The notes beneath the pieces were generated by a model that did no database searches, had not been told where the DNA came from, and worked only from the letters and a program-made list of their open reading frames with translations. Positions 15,710 to 24,026 of a DNA stretch of 44,810 nucleotides are shown here, in pieces. Source of the DNA: an uncultured Clostridia bacterium (GTDB lineage: Bacteria; Bacillota; Clostridia; Oscillospirales; Oscillospiraceae); assembly GCA_945877365.1 (NCBI GenBank), contig CAMCRV010000018.1:1-44810 (forward strand), given 5' to 3'. The position numbers and the translations under genes were made by a program. How positions within the stretch are numbered: the stretch's first letter is position 1; every line of letters begins with the position of its first letter.

Positions 15710-17415
15710 TCACTTTCCCTCCCATTGAGGCGGACGGCAAAGCTGGCGTTCTGCCGGGTATCCGCCGCCTTGACAAAGGCCAGCAGACCCCATGCGCCAA
15801 TCATGCTGGTGCCGCCGTTGCTCAGCAGCGGAAAGGGCACCCCGGTGAAGGGCAGGATGTCCAGAGTTCCCAGACAGTTCAGGGTGGTCTGGATCACCAG
15901 AATCCCTGCGGCGGTGCAGCCGCCGATGATGTAAAAGCTGCTTCTGGCCACCCGTGCGGTGCGGATGGTAAAGCAGGCCAGCGCAGCAATGGCCAGCACC
16001 GTCAGCACGGCGGTGATCAGACCCCACTCCTCGGAGATGGTGGCGAAGGCAATGTCGGAATCCGCCGCGAACACATGATGCAGCATCCCCCGTCCCGGCC
16101 CCAGACCCAGCAGGCCGCCGGAGGCGATGCACATCAGCGCCTGGGTCTGCTGGTAGCCGGCGTTGTGGGGATCCTCCCACACATGACGCCAGGTGGCAAA
16201 CCGCTGCAGGGCATGGGGGGCGATTCGCAGTGCCAGAACCCCGGCAAAGGCCAGCGCCGTAATGGCCAAAGCCACGGTGCCCATGCTGCCGGAGCGGAGG
16301 TAGGCGATGATCAGGAAGGCGCAGAAGAAAATCAGGGCGGTGCCGAAGTCATTCATCAGCGCCAGACAGCCGCAGATCACCACGGAGTAGGCGATGAACA
16401 TGATGAGGTTGCGTTTGTTCATAATCCGATCCATGGTGGAAGCCCCGGCAAAGACAAAGCAGACCTTGCTCAGCTCCGAGGGCTGCAAGGACATTCCCCC
16501 GATGACCAGCCAGTTTTTCGCGCCGTAGTATTCCGTGCCGAATACCAGCGTAATCAGCAGAAAGCCCACCCCGGCAAGCACCGCCAGATAGCGCACCTTC
16601 TTGGCCCGCTCCAGATCCCGGAGCGACCAGCCGATGAACAGAAATACCAGCACCCCCAGCACCATGGCAATCAGCTGCTTCATGGCCTCCTGAGGCTTTA
16701 CCGTGGCAATGGCCGCCATGCCGATGGTGCACAGGAAAAAGGCGATGGTTTCCACCTCAAAGGATTTCCGTTTGATGATCATGTAAAACAGAAACAGCAC
16801 CCACTGGCACAGCAGAATGCCGCCGAACCCTTCCGCAATCATCAGAATCTGCTCCCCGGCTCCCCCCAGCAGGAAGCCAAGAGCCATGAGGATTTGCAGC
16901 ACCGACAGCAGCATCAGGTTGGCCACCCCGTCCCAGCCGCTGGCGGCCTTGGTGCGCAGCTGCGCCATCTTCTGCTCCTGCTTTTCGGAGATGGGCTGCA
17001 GATGCATCTCCACACCGCCGATGGACAGGCGGCTGCGGCTGTTCAGGGCGCAGATCTGAACCTGCTTCCCGTTGACATACACGCCATCCTTGGAGCCGGC
17101 ATCGGTGATGGTCCAGCTGCCGTCGTCATACCGGGTCAGAACCGCATGGTTCCGGGACACGGTGGGGAAATTGATGGTGACATCGCAGTTTTTGCTGCGG
17201 CCGATGACATTCTCCCAGTGGGTGATGGGCACCTGATTGCCGTCGGCAAAGTTCAGCCACGCCCAGATCTCCGGCTCCCGCCGGAAGGTCAGCAGGGGGA
17301 TGACGCAGCGCAGCAGCAGAAGCAGCGACAGCGCCGGCACCACATACCGGAGCAGGCCGATAAGCCCGTCCGGCACAGACGCATTCTGCTGCAAAAAGGT
17401 ATTGAGCATTTCCAT
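15706..17415 (-). CDS. FHA domain fused to a SEDS (FtsW/RodA/SpoVE) glycosyltransferase
   Basis: This 569-residue protein begins with one membrane helix (about 22-43), then a forkhead-associated domain (about 50-140) with the phosphothreonine-binding marks IGRS (71-74), SRNH (87-90) and GSKDGVYVNG (107-116). About ten membrane helices of the SEDS peptidoglycan polymerase family follow; GLLGLGPGRG, ATISEEWG and FPLLSNGGTS are conserved FtsW/RodA segments. The ATG at 17415 follows AAGGAGGT. FHA domains read Ser/Thr kinase phosphorylation, so polymerase activity or location may respond to a PknB-type kinase; none is visible here. The downstream PBP overlaps by 4 bp. Confidence 0.93.
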   Translation of the reverse strand: MEMLNTFLQQNASVPDGLIGLLRYVVPALSLLLLLRCVIPLLTFRREPEIWAWLNFADGNQVPITHWENVIGRSKNCDVTINFPTVSRNHAVLTRYDDGSWTITDAGSKDGVYVNGKQVQICALNSRSRLSIGGVEMHLQPISEKQEQKMAQLRTKAASGWDGVANLMLLSVLQILMALGFLLGGAGEQILMIAEGFGGILLCQWVLFLFYMIIKRKSFEVETIAFFLCTIGMAAIATVKPQEAMKQLIAMVLGVLVFLFIGWSLRDLERAKKVRYLAVLAGVGFLLITLVFGTEYYGAKNWLVIGGMSLQPSELSKVCFVFAGASTMDRIMNKRNLIMFIAYSVVICGCLALMNDFGTALIFFCAFLIIAYLRSGSMGTVALAITALAFAGVLALRIAPHALQRFATWRHVWEDPHNAGYQQTQALMCIASGGLLGLGPGRGMLHHVFAADSDIAFATISEEWGLITAVLTVLAIAALACFTIRTARVARSSFYIIGGCTAAGILVIQTTLNCLGTLDILPFTGVPFPLLSNGGTSMIGAWGLLAFVKAADTRQNASFAVRLNGRESE

Positions 17416-17499
17416 GCCACTACCTCCTTTTTCTAATCAAAAATATGCTTAAGGACTTCACGCGGAAGGCAGATAAATTGGAAATTATCGGCTTTACCG

Positions 17500-17642
17500 A
17501 ATTGACAATTGACAGTTGACAATGGACAATTGAGGAATCCCTTCGGGATGAAATAAAATGGCAGCTGAAATCAAAGGATTATATTTTCAATCGTCCCGTA
17601 GGGACACCATAATTGTCAATTATCAATTATCAATTGTCAATT
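17500..17642. repeat. TTGACAATT palindromic element, copy 2
   Basis: Arms of AATTGACA repeats close a structure with two internal hairpins, ATCCC-TTC-GGGAT on the left and GTCCC-GTA-GGGAC followed by ACCA on the right, around a GAAATAAAATGG stretch. It lies upstream of the FHA-SEDS gene and downstream of endonuclease IV. The flanking gap holds no gene. Confidence 0.8.
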
Positions 17643-17697
17643 AAATAAACAATTTACCTCACTGCCGCGTTTATCCAAGTACGCATGATCAAAAGTA

Positions 17698-18525
17698 TCA
17701 TGCTTCCAGAGATCTCAGCACTGCAATCTCCTGCCGGTAGCCCGGCAGCTCATTGGGGGTCTCCAGAATCATGGGCTTTTCCTTCAGCAGCGGATGGTTC
17801 ACAATGGCGCGGAAGGTATCCAGCCCCAGAGAGCCCTTCCCGATGCACTCATGGCGATCCTTGTGGCTGGCGAAGGGATTTTTGGAATCGTTGAGGTGCA
17901 GCGCCTTCAGCCTGTCCAGGCCGATGATCCGGTCAAACTCCGCCAGAACCCCGTCCAGATTTCCGACGATATCGTACCCGGCATCGTAGACATGGCAGGT
18001 GTCCAGACACACTCCCAGGTCAGGTCTGCCCACGGCATCCAGAATGGCCTTCAGCTCCTGAAAGTTGCCGCCCACCTCGCTGCCCTTTCCCGCCATGGTT
18101 TCCAGCAGCACCGTCACCGGGTAGCCGGGAGCCATGGCCTGTTTCAAAGCCTCCGCTATGTAGCCGATTCCGGCCTCCACCCCCTGCCCCACATGGCTGC
18201 CGGGGTGGAAATTGTAGAAATTTTCCGGCAGAGCCGCCATCCTCCGCAGGTCATCCGCCAGCACTTCGGCGGCAAAGGCTCTGGCCTCGCTGTCGGCGGT
18301 GCACAGGTTCATGGTATAGGCGCCGTGAGCCACCAGCTTTCCGAAGCCTCCTTCCAAAAGCATTTCAGCCGCAGCGGCGGCATCGGCAGGATCCTCCGGC
18401 TTTGCCCGGCTACCCCGGGGATTCCGGGTGAAAAAGGCAAAGGTATTGGCGCCGATGGCTCGGGCGGTTTCCACCATTTTCACATTTCCCCCGGTGGAAG
18501 ACAGATGACATCCCAGATACAGCAA
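17698..18525 (-). CDS. nfo: Deoxyribonuclease IV (AP endonuclease)
   Basis: This 275-residue TIM-barrel enzyme cuts abasic sites in base excision repair with three zinc ions. Ligand segments are visible: FHPGSH, LLETMAGKGSEVG, CLDTCHVYDAGYD and LHLNDSK followed by HKDRHECIGKG. Start choice is unusual. An ATG at 18531 sits one base after the AAAGGAGG site, which is too close, whereas a TTG at 18525 is seven bases away and gives the family-like beginning M-LYLGCHLS. I therefore prefer TTG; the ATG would add two residues. A longer upstream frame is rejected because it crosses the promoter. It is divergent from the WYL regulator. Confidence 0.92.
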   Translation of the reverse strand: MLYLGCHLSSTGGNVKMVETARAIGANTFAFFTRNPRGSRAKPEDPADAAAAAEMLLEGGFGKLVAHGAYTMNLCTADSEARAFAAEVLADDLRRMAALPENFYNFHPGSHVGQGVEAGIGYIAEALKQAMAPGYPVTVLLETMAGKGSEVGGNFQELKAILDAVGRPDLGVCLDTCHVYDAGYDIVGNLDGVLAEFDRIIGLDRLKALHLNDSKNPFASHKDRHECIGKGSLGLDTFRAIVNHPLLKEKPMILETPNELPGYRQEIAVLRSLEA

Positions 18526-18547
18526 GTGCATCCCTCCTTTAGCCCGT

Positions 18548-18576
18548 ACTATATCATATCTTTCGGAAAAATGCAA
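18548..18576 (-). promoter_or_regulatory. sigma-A promoter of nfo
   Basis: Minus-strand TTGCAT (18571-18576), 17 bp, TATAGT (18548-18553). The predicted leader is only about ten bases before the AAAGGAGG site. Confidence 0.65.
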
Positions 18577-18604
18577 ATTATCCCCTTCCATCCCGGGAAA
18601 AATG

Positions 18605-18613
18605 TGCTATAAT
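18605..18613 (+). promoter_or_regulatory. Extended -10 promoter of the WYL regulator
   Basis: TGC directly before a perfect TATAAT (18608-18613) is an extended -10 box; the -35 region is poor. It lies 29 bp from the divergent nfo -35. Confidence 0.5.
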
Positions 18614-18667
18614 TTACATAATATTTACGGTTTGACTCCGGTTTTGCCGTGTCTGGAGGTATTTCCC

Positions 18668-19672
18668 ATGCCAAAATCCGACAATCAGAAGCTGAAAATC
18701 TTTTACATTCTGGATTACCTGAAAAATAACTCCCACCAGGCGCACCCGGTGAGAGCTTCGGAGCTGCTTTCCATGCTGGAAAGTCAGCACAATATTGTCT
18801 GCGACCGCAAAACCGTCTATTCCGACATCCGGGCTTTGCAGGACTACGGCGTGGACATTGTCTCCATCCCCGGCAAAAACGGCGGCTACTACATCGCCTC
18901 CCGGAACTTTGAGCTGCCGGAATTAAAGCTGCTGATGGACGCGGTGCTGTCCAGCAAATACCTGACGGAGAAAAAATCCCGGGAGCTTATCGAGAAGCTG
19001 TGCAAGGAGTGCAGCGTCTACGATGCCCGGCTGATGCGCCGGGATGTGCTGGTCTCCGGTCGGGTCAAAAGCATGAACGAGACCATCTACTATAATGTGG
19101 ATGCCATTCAGGAGGCCATCGCCCAGAACAGGCAGATCACCTTCCGCTACTTCGACTGGGGCATGGACGGCAAACGGGTATACCGGGAAAAGTCCTATCT
19201 GGCCAGCCCCTACGGTCTGTGTCAGGATAACGAAAACTGCTACCTGCTGGCTCACTCCCCCCGGCATGGAGTCACCTCCTACCGGGTGGATCGGATGAGC
19301 GACATTGCCCTGACGAAAGAGCCCAGAACCCCCTGCCCCGAGCTGACGGGTAAGGCGCTGCAGCAGCACGCCAACCGGCTGTTTCAGATGTTCGCCGGGG
19401 AGCCTGCCACCGTGAAGCTGCGGTTCCACAAAAGCCTTACCAATGTGGTGATGGATCGCTTCGGCCGGGACACCATGCTGATCCCCGACGGGGAGGAGCA
19501 TTTCGTCTTCACCGTGAATGTGGATGTATCTCCCATGTTTCTCAGCTGGGTCATCGGCTTCGGCAGCAAGGCCAGAATCCTCTACCCCCAGTCCGTCATC
19601 GACGCCTGCCGGGAGCTGTGCCACGAGGCTTCGGATCAGTATTCCTGCGCGGAAAAGGAGGAGAACACCTGA
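18668..19672 (+). CDS. WYL-domain transcriptional regulator
   Basis: This 334-residue protein has an N-terminal winged helix-turn-helix (about 10-80, with the CDRKTVYSDIRALQDYGVDI recognition region), a middle WYL domain (about 130-220: ITFRYFDW...YLASPYGLCQDNENCYLLAHSP, VTSYRVDRM) and a C-terminal extension (about 235-320). WYL proteins sense a ligand, possibly nucleic acid or nucleotide, and regulate DNA repair, stress or phage-defence genes. It is divergent from nfo with promoters close together, so it may regulate that repair gene. GGAGGT precedes the ATG at 18668. Its 3' end overlaps the convergent lipoprotein gene by 37 bp. Confidence 0.9.
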   Translation: MPKSDNQKLKIFYILDYLKNNSHQAHPVRASELLSMLESQHNIVCDRKTVYSDIRALQDYGVDIVSIPGKNGGYYIASRNFELPELKLLMDAVLSSKYLTEKKSRELIEKLCKECSVYDARLMRRDVLVSGRVKSMNETIYYNVDAIQEAIAQNRQITFRYFDWGMDGKRVYREKSYLASPYGLCQDNENCYLLAHSPRHGVTSYRVDRMSDIALTKEPRTPCPELTGKALQQHANRLFQMFAGEPATVKLRFHKSLTNVVMDRFGRDTMLIPDGEEHFVFTVNVDVSPMFLSWVIGFGSKARILYPQSVIDACRELCHEASDQYSCAEKEENT

Positions 19673-20127
19673 TCCCAGTGGATCTGCCGGGTGGCTTCAT
19701 CGTCGGCGCTGCGCAGAACGCTGAGGGCGTAGTGGTAATTTCCGTCGTCCAGAACGGCTCCTCTGCCCAGCTGATCTCCTTCTTCCCCTGCCGCTGCCCA
19801 GACAAAGTCGTACCGGGCAAGGCCGCCCTGCTCCGTCTGCACCAGAGTCACATCCCCCGGCTCCAGTCCGGACATGGTCTGAACCGTCCGGCTCAGATCT
19901 CCCCCGGGGAGGGTCTGCACCTCAATCTGGTAGTGTTCGCTTAAGTACAGGCGGTTTCCGCTTGTTTCCATCACCGGCAGAGCCTCCTCCCCCGGCAGGG
20001 ACACCCGGATCTGCAGCGGCGCGGCTGCAGGCTCCTCCTGCCACACATCCTCCACCGTTTCCATGGTCTGCACCCGGCATCCTGCCAGCAGGCAGGCCAG
20101 CATCAGTAAAAAGATGATTCGTTTCAT
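19636..20127 (-). CDS. Small predicted lipoprotein of unknown function
   Basis: This 163-residue protein begins MKRIIFLLMLACLLAGC, a clear lipoprotein signal with the anchored Cys at 17. The rest is a soluble, acidic domain with no motif I recognise (it includes YLSEHYQIEVQTLPGGD and RYDFVWAAAGE). The start at 20127 has GGAGG seven bases upstream; an earlier ATG is too close to that site. It is divergent from the DUF1294 gene with only 28 bp between start codons, so its promoter must lie inside the neighbouring gene. Its end overlaps the WYL gene by 37 bp on the opposite strand. Confidence 0.72.
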   Translation of the reverse strand: MKRIIFLLMLACLLAGCRVQTMETVEDVWQEEPAAAPLQIRVSLPGEEALPVMETSGNRLYLSEHYQIEVQTLPGGDLSRTVQTMSGLEPGDVTLVQTEQGGLARYDFVWAAAGEEGDQLGRGAVLDDGNYHYALSVLRSADDEATRQIHWDQVFSSFSAQEY

Positions 20128-20155
20128 GTTCATCCCTCCAGAAAGGAGCCGTGCC

Positions 20156-20428
20156 ATGATTGCACTGCTTTTATACCTCCTTATTATCAATGCCGCAGGC
20201 TTCTGCCTTATGTGCGCGGACAAGCGCCGGGCACAAAAAAATCAGTGGCGCATCCGGGAGTCCACCCTGCTTGCCGTTGCAGCTGCCGGGGGCAGTCCCG
20301 GCTGTCTTGCCGCCATGTATCTGGTGCGCCACAAAACCCGGCATCCCAAATTTGCATTGGGAATCCCGGTGATACTGGTTTTGCAGGTGGCAGCCGGATA
20401 TTTTATTTATCTGCAATATTTGCAATAG
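20156..20428 (+). CDS. DUF1294 small membrane protein
   Basis: This 90-residue protein has an N-terminal membrane helix (1-20), a cytoplasmic basic loop MCADKRRAQKNQWRIRES, then further hydrophobic stretches with the PGCLAAMYLVRHKTRHPKF segment typical of DUF1294. Function is unknown. AAAGGAG precedes the ATG at 20156. A new promoter for the next gene begins four bases after the stop. Confidence 0.85.
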   Translation: MIALLLYLLIINAAGFCLMCADKRRAQKNQWRIRESTLLAVAAAGGSPGCLAAMYLVRHKTRHPKFALGIPVILVLQVAAGYFIYLQYLQ

Positions 20429-20432
20429 TGTG

Positions 20433-20461
20433 TTGTAATTTCCCACCTTCTGCTGTATAAT
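20433..20461 (+). promoter_or_regulatory. sigma-A promoter of the aldo/keto reductase
   Basis: TTGTAA (20433-20438), 17 bp, perfect TATAAT (20456-20461); leader about 25 nt. Confidence 0.75.
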
Positions 20462-20492
20462 GACAGAAAACTTATAAATGGAGGCGTTTCCC

Positions 20493-21500
20493 ATGGAATA
20501 CAGAATCTTAGGCAGAACCGGCCTGAAGGTCTCCCGTATGGGCTTCGGCGGCATTCCCATTCAGCGCATTGACGCAAAGGGCACCCGGGCTCTGATGCTC
20601 CGGCTGCGGGACGAAGGCATCAACTACATCGACACTGCCCGGGGCTACACCGTCAGCGAAAGCTATCTGGGCGAGGCTCTGGAGGGCATCCGTGGCGACT
20701 TTATCCTGGCCACCAAGAGCATGAGCCGCACAAAGGAAGCCATGGCTAAGGATATCGACATCAGCCTTGGCAATCTGCGCACCGATTACATCGACCTGTA
20801 TCAGATTCACAACCCCAGCGTGGCACAGCTGGAGCAGGTGGTGGCTCCCGGCGGCGCGCTGGAGGCTCTGCAGGAGGCAAAGGCCGCCGGAAAGATCGGC
20901 CACATCGGCCTCACCGCCCACTCTCTGGAGGTTTTCACCATGGGGCTGGAAATGCCCTGGGTGGAGACCATCATGTTCCCCTACAACATCGTGGAATCTC
21001 AGGGCATTGACCTGATTGCCAAGTGTGCCGAAAAGGGCATCGGCTTCATCGACATGAAGCCCCTGGCAGGCGGCGCCATTGAGGATGCCACCCTGGCTCT
21101 GCGGTATGTCTGTGCCAACGACAATGTCACCATCACCATCCCCGGCATGGCGGAGCTTGCCGAGCTGGATCAGAATCTGGCCGCCGTCAACGACACCACC
21201 CCTCTGACGGATGCAGATTTTGCCAGAATGGATGCCATCCGCAAGGAGCTGGGCACCCATTTCTGCCGCCGGTGCAACTACTGCGCCCCCTGCACCGTGG
21301 GCATCTCCATCCCCAGCTGCTTCCTGTTCCATGGCTATCTGCAGCGCTACGGCCTTGCCGACTGGGCAAAGGGTCGGTACGCTTCCATGAGCATCAAGGC
21401 CTCCGCCTGCATCGGCTGCGGCGCCTGTGAGGGTCGCTGTCCCTACAGCCTGCCCATCCGGGATATGCTGAAAAAGGTTGCTCAGGACTTTGGCGAATAA
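20493..21500 (+). CDS. Aldo/keto reductase with C-terminal 4Fe-4S domain
   Basis: This 335-residue protein has an aldo/keto reductase barrel (about 1-250) with the catalytic Asp-Tyr context YIDTARGYTVSE, the active-site Lys in ATKS and His in YQIHNP, and a C-terminal ferredoxin-like part (about 255-330) with CRRCNYCAPC and CIGCGACEGRCP. Such fused reductases are common in anaerobes; the clusters probably pass electrons between ferredoxin or flavin and the NAD(P)-dependent site. Substrate is unknown. The ATG at 20493 has GGAGG at good spacing; an ATG 15 bp earlier overlaps that site. It is transcribed alone. Confidence 0.92.
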   Translation: MEYRILGRTGLKVSRMGFGGIPIQRIDAKGTRALMLRLRDEGINYIDTARGYTVSESYLGEALEGIRGDFILATKSMSRTKEAMAKDIDISLGNLRTDYIDLYQIHNPSVAQLEQVVAPGGALEALQEAKAAGKIGHIGLTAHSLEVFTMGLEMPWVETIMFPYNIVESQGIDLIAKCAEKGIGFIDMKPLAGGAIEDATLALRYVCANDNVTITIPGMAELAELDQNLAAVNDTTPLTDADFARMDAIRKELGTHFCRRCNYCAPCTVGISIPSCFLFHGYLQRYGLADWAKGRYASMSIKASACIGCGACEGRCPYSLPIRDMLKKVAQDFGE

Positions 21501-21504
21501 CAAA

Positions 21505-21548
21505 AATCCCCATCGGTTTCCTTTGAACCGATGGGGATTCTTCATTTT
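21505..21548. terminator. Bidirectional terminator between convergent genes
   Basis: A perfect 14-bp stem (21505-21518 with 21526-21539) of type AATCCCCATCGGTT is followed by CTTCATTTTT on the plus strand; an AAAA run lies on the other side. It ends both the reductase and the acyltransferase. Confidence 0.85.
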
Positions 21549-21552
21549 TCTC

Positions 21553-22635
21553 TTATCCTCTTCCCCCGGTCAGAAGGCCATACAGCCGGGGGAAGCTCTT
21601 TCTCAGAACCACGCAGACGGCAATGCACAGGGCAATCACCGCCGCAGGAATCAGCAGGTATTGCAGCAGCTGGGAAACCGGTGTCAGGGGCAGCAGCTTC
21701 ACCGCCGCCTTCCGGGTAAAGGTAAGGAGGAACTCGTGGAACAGATAAACGCCGAAGCTGAAGGTACTGAGCTTCCCCAGCATATCCATCTGCCGGGGAG
21801 AGCGGATCAGCGCCGTCACCCGGAACCAGAACACCACGCCCGTCAGGATCATCAGTCTCGTCAGGAACCGGCTGCCGCCCAGCAGGATCGGCCACAGCAG
21901 CATGGCGGCATATGCCGCCCCCAGCGGGAGCAGCGGGATTCTGTCCGCCTGCTCCAGTCCGACGCCCTTTTTCACCAGCACGCCGCCCAGCACCCAGAAG
22001 CAGATGCCCTGCAGATCCAGGCAGAAAATGCCGGTGCCCCCCAGCAGAAGCCAGGCAGCCAGCGCCAACCCAAGGCAGAGGTTGGGAAAACGATCTATGA
22101 TCCAACCCAGCACCGGGGACAGCAGGTTCAGCACCAGCAGATCCCGGACAAACCACAGCGGATACAGGAAGGGATACCGGGAGCCGCTGAAGCCCAGATA
22201 GGCGTTCAGCCAGTCCATGGGACCCCAGCTGCCAATGATCTTATCGGGATTGGAAAAGAAATCCCGGGCAAAGGGAATCTGCTGTGCAGCAAAAAATACG
22301 GCAATCCAGAGGGTGTTCAGGATCAGGTATGGAATTCCCAGCGTGCGGAGCTTTTTCGCCAGATTCTCCTCCCAGCGGAAGGGCTTTCGATACAGAAGCA
22401 CTGCCGAGGTGAGGAAAAAACCGGGTACCGCCGCTCTGGCCACGCCATCCGACAGAAAGAACCGGAAATTGCCCAGCCACGCAGGCTCCGAAACCGTCAC
22501 CGCGCCGGAGGCGAAATTGGCACCGCTGGCATTGGCGTGGATATACACCACCAATACCGTCAGCAGCAGCTTATACACATTCAGCCGCCGGGACACTGTG
22601 GCAGACAGGGGGTAGTTGACATTTGAAAGCTCCAT
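21553..22635 (-). CDS. Membrane acyltransferase (acyltransferase-3 family)
   Basis: This 360-residue protein has about ten membrane helices, begins with a short cytoplasmic stretch and has the family's N-terminal KLLLTVLVVYIHANA, with its His, followed by VPGFFLTSAVLLYRK. Members O-acetylate or acylate cell-surface sugars, using acyl-CoA or a lipid donor. The acceptor cannot be told. AGGAGGTG precedes the ATG at 22635. It stands alone, between a terminator and palindromic element copy 3, which occupies the upstream gap. Confidence 0.88.
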   Translation of the reverse strand: MELSNVNYPLSATVSRRLNVYKLLLTVLVVYIHANASGANFASGAVTVSEPAWLGNFRFFLSDGVARAAVPGFFLTSAVLLYRKPFRWEENLAKKLRTLGIPYLILNTLWIAVFFAAQQIPFARDFFSNPDKIIGSWGPMDWLNAYLGFSGSRYPFLYPLWFVRDLLVLNLLSPVLGWIIDRFPNLCLGLALAAWLLLGGTGIFCLDLQGICFWVLGGVLVKKGVGLEQADRIPLLPLGAAYAAMLLWPILLGGSRFLTRLMILTGVVFWFRVTALIRSPRQMDMLGKLSTFSFGVYLFHEFLLTFTRKAAVKLLPLTPVSQLLQYLLIPAAVIALCIAVCVVLRKSFPRLYGLLTGGRG

Positions 22636-22678
22636 GGCACCTCCTGGTGGGGTAAGGTCATTGGCAAAAGGGTTATTT

Positions 22679-22803
22679 AGTTGACAGTTGAAAGTGGACA
22701 GTTGACAGTTAAGGTATCCCCTTCGGGGATGAATAAAATAGTTTTTTTAATTTGTCCCGAAGGGACACCACAACTGTCAACTATCAACTGTACACTGTCA
22801 ACT
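22679..22803. repeat. TTGACAGTT palindromic element, copy 3
   Basis: Same plan as copy 2: arms, ATCCCC-TTC-GGGGAT hairpin, GAATAAAATAG, GTCCC-GAA-GGGAC plus ACCA, arms. Here the arm unit is AGTTGACAGTTG rather than AATTGACAATTG, and the opposite arm has the matching change (CAACTGTCAACT), so pairing is kept. It lies between serA and the acyltransferase. Confidence 0.8.
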
Positions 22804-22848
22804 GAACTAAAGATCGCTTTCTTTAATCGCGCTGCCTGATGGGCAGCA

Positions 22849-24012
22849 TCACTTAATCACCCGCACCCGGAGAACGCCCTCGATCTTCCGCAACTCCTCC
22901 ACCGTGGCGGCGGAGGTGGGATGATCCAGATCCAGCATGGTGTAGGCGTATTCGCCCCGGCTCTTGTTCACCAGCCCGGCGATATTCACATTCTCCTTGG
23001 ACAGGGTTGCGGTAAAGCGCCCCAGCATATTGGGAATGTTCTTATGCAGCAGAGTCAGCCGGCCGGCGGCGGTGCACACACCCATGTCGCAGTTGGGGTA
23101 GTTGACGGAATTGTTGATGTTGCCGTTTTCCAGATAGTCCATGACCTCCCGGACGGCCATCATGGCGCAGTTGTCCTCGGACTCCTCGGTGGAGGCGCCC
23201 AGATGGGGGATGGCGATGACGCCGGGCAGCTTTGCCGTCTTGTCATTGGGGAAGTCGGTGACATACCGGGCAACCTTGCCGCTGGTCAGAGCAGCAGCCA
23301 GCGCGTCGTCGTCCACCAGCTTATCCCGGGCAAAGTTCAGCAGAATCACGCCGTCCTTCATCTTTGCCAGAGCCTCGGCACCCACCATGTGCTTGGTCTC
23401 CTCCATCAGGGGGACATGGAGGGTGATGATATCACAGTTGGCGTAGATCTCCTCCCGGGTCTTCACCCGGATGATCTGGCTGTCCAGATGCCATGCGGCA
23501 TCGATGGAAATGAAGGGGTCACAGCCGTAGACCGTCATGCCCAGCTTCCGGGCAGCGTTGGCCAGGGGGCCGCCGATGGCGCCCAGTCCGATAACGCCCA
23601 GCTTCTTGCCCCGGATCTCATGGCCGGCAAACTGGGACTTGCCCTTCTCCACCAGCTTGGCGATGTCGGGACTTTCCCGGATGGTCTGCACCCAGTTGAT
23701 GCCCCCCACCACATCCCGGCTGGCCAGCAGCATACCGCACAGAGCCAGCTCCATGACGGAGTTTGCATTGGCGCCGGGGGTGTTGAACACCACGATGCCC
23801 TGATCGGCACAGGTGGTCAGAGGAATGTTGTTGACGCCGGCGCCGGCTCTGCCCACAGCCAGCAGATTCTCCGGCAGGGTCATCTCGTGCATATTGGCAG
23901 AGCGCAGGATGATGCCCTGTGCCTGTTCCAGCTCGTCGGTGAGGGTATAGTCCTCTGTCCACAGGGCAGTGCCCTTGGGGGAGATTTTATTCAGGTAATG
24001 AATCTGATACAT
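22849..24012 (-). CDS. serA: D-3-phosphoglycerate dehydrogenase
   Basis: This 387-residue enzyme oxidises 3-phosphoglycerate to 3-phosphohydroxypyruvate, the first step of serine synthesis. It shows GRAGAGVNNI, the NAD-binding GVIGLGAIGGPLANAA, the catalytic Arg in LNFARDKLVDD, the Glu in LGASTEESE and an ACT domain (about 320-387), which usually gives feedback by serine. The expected active-site His is in AIPHLGAST. It is the last gene of apgM-serC-serA, 14 bp after serC. Confidence 0.95.
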   Translation of the reverse strand: MYQIHYLNKISPKGTALWTEDYTLTDELEQAQGIILRSANMHEMTLPENLLAVGRAGAGVNNIPLTTCADQGIVVFNTPGANANSVMELALCGMLLASRDVVGGINWVQTIRESPDIAKLVEKGKSQFAGHEIRGKKLGVIGLGAIGGPLANAARKLGMTVYGCDPFISIDAAWHLDSQIIRVKTREEIYANCDIITLHVPLMEETKHMVGAEALAKMKDGVILLNFARDKLVDDDALAAALTSGKVARYVTDFPNDKTAKLPGVIAIPHLGASTEESEDNCAMMAVREVMDYLENGNINNSVNYPNCDMGVCTAAGRLTLLHKNIPNMLGRFTATLSKENVNIAGLVNKSRGEYAYTMLDLDHPTSAATVEELRKIEGVLRVRVIK

Positions 24013-24026
24013 GATGGATTCCTTCC

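Noticed and set aside
22849..24012. Reading serA as a generic 2-hydroxyacid dehydrogenase
   Set aside because: The ACT domain and the serC neighbour identify it as phosphoglycerate dehydrogenase.
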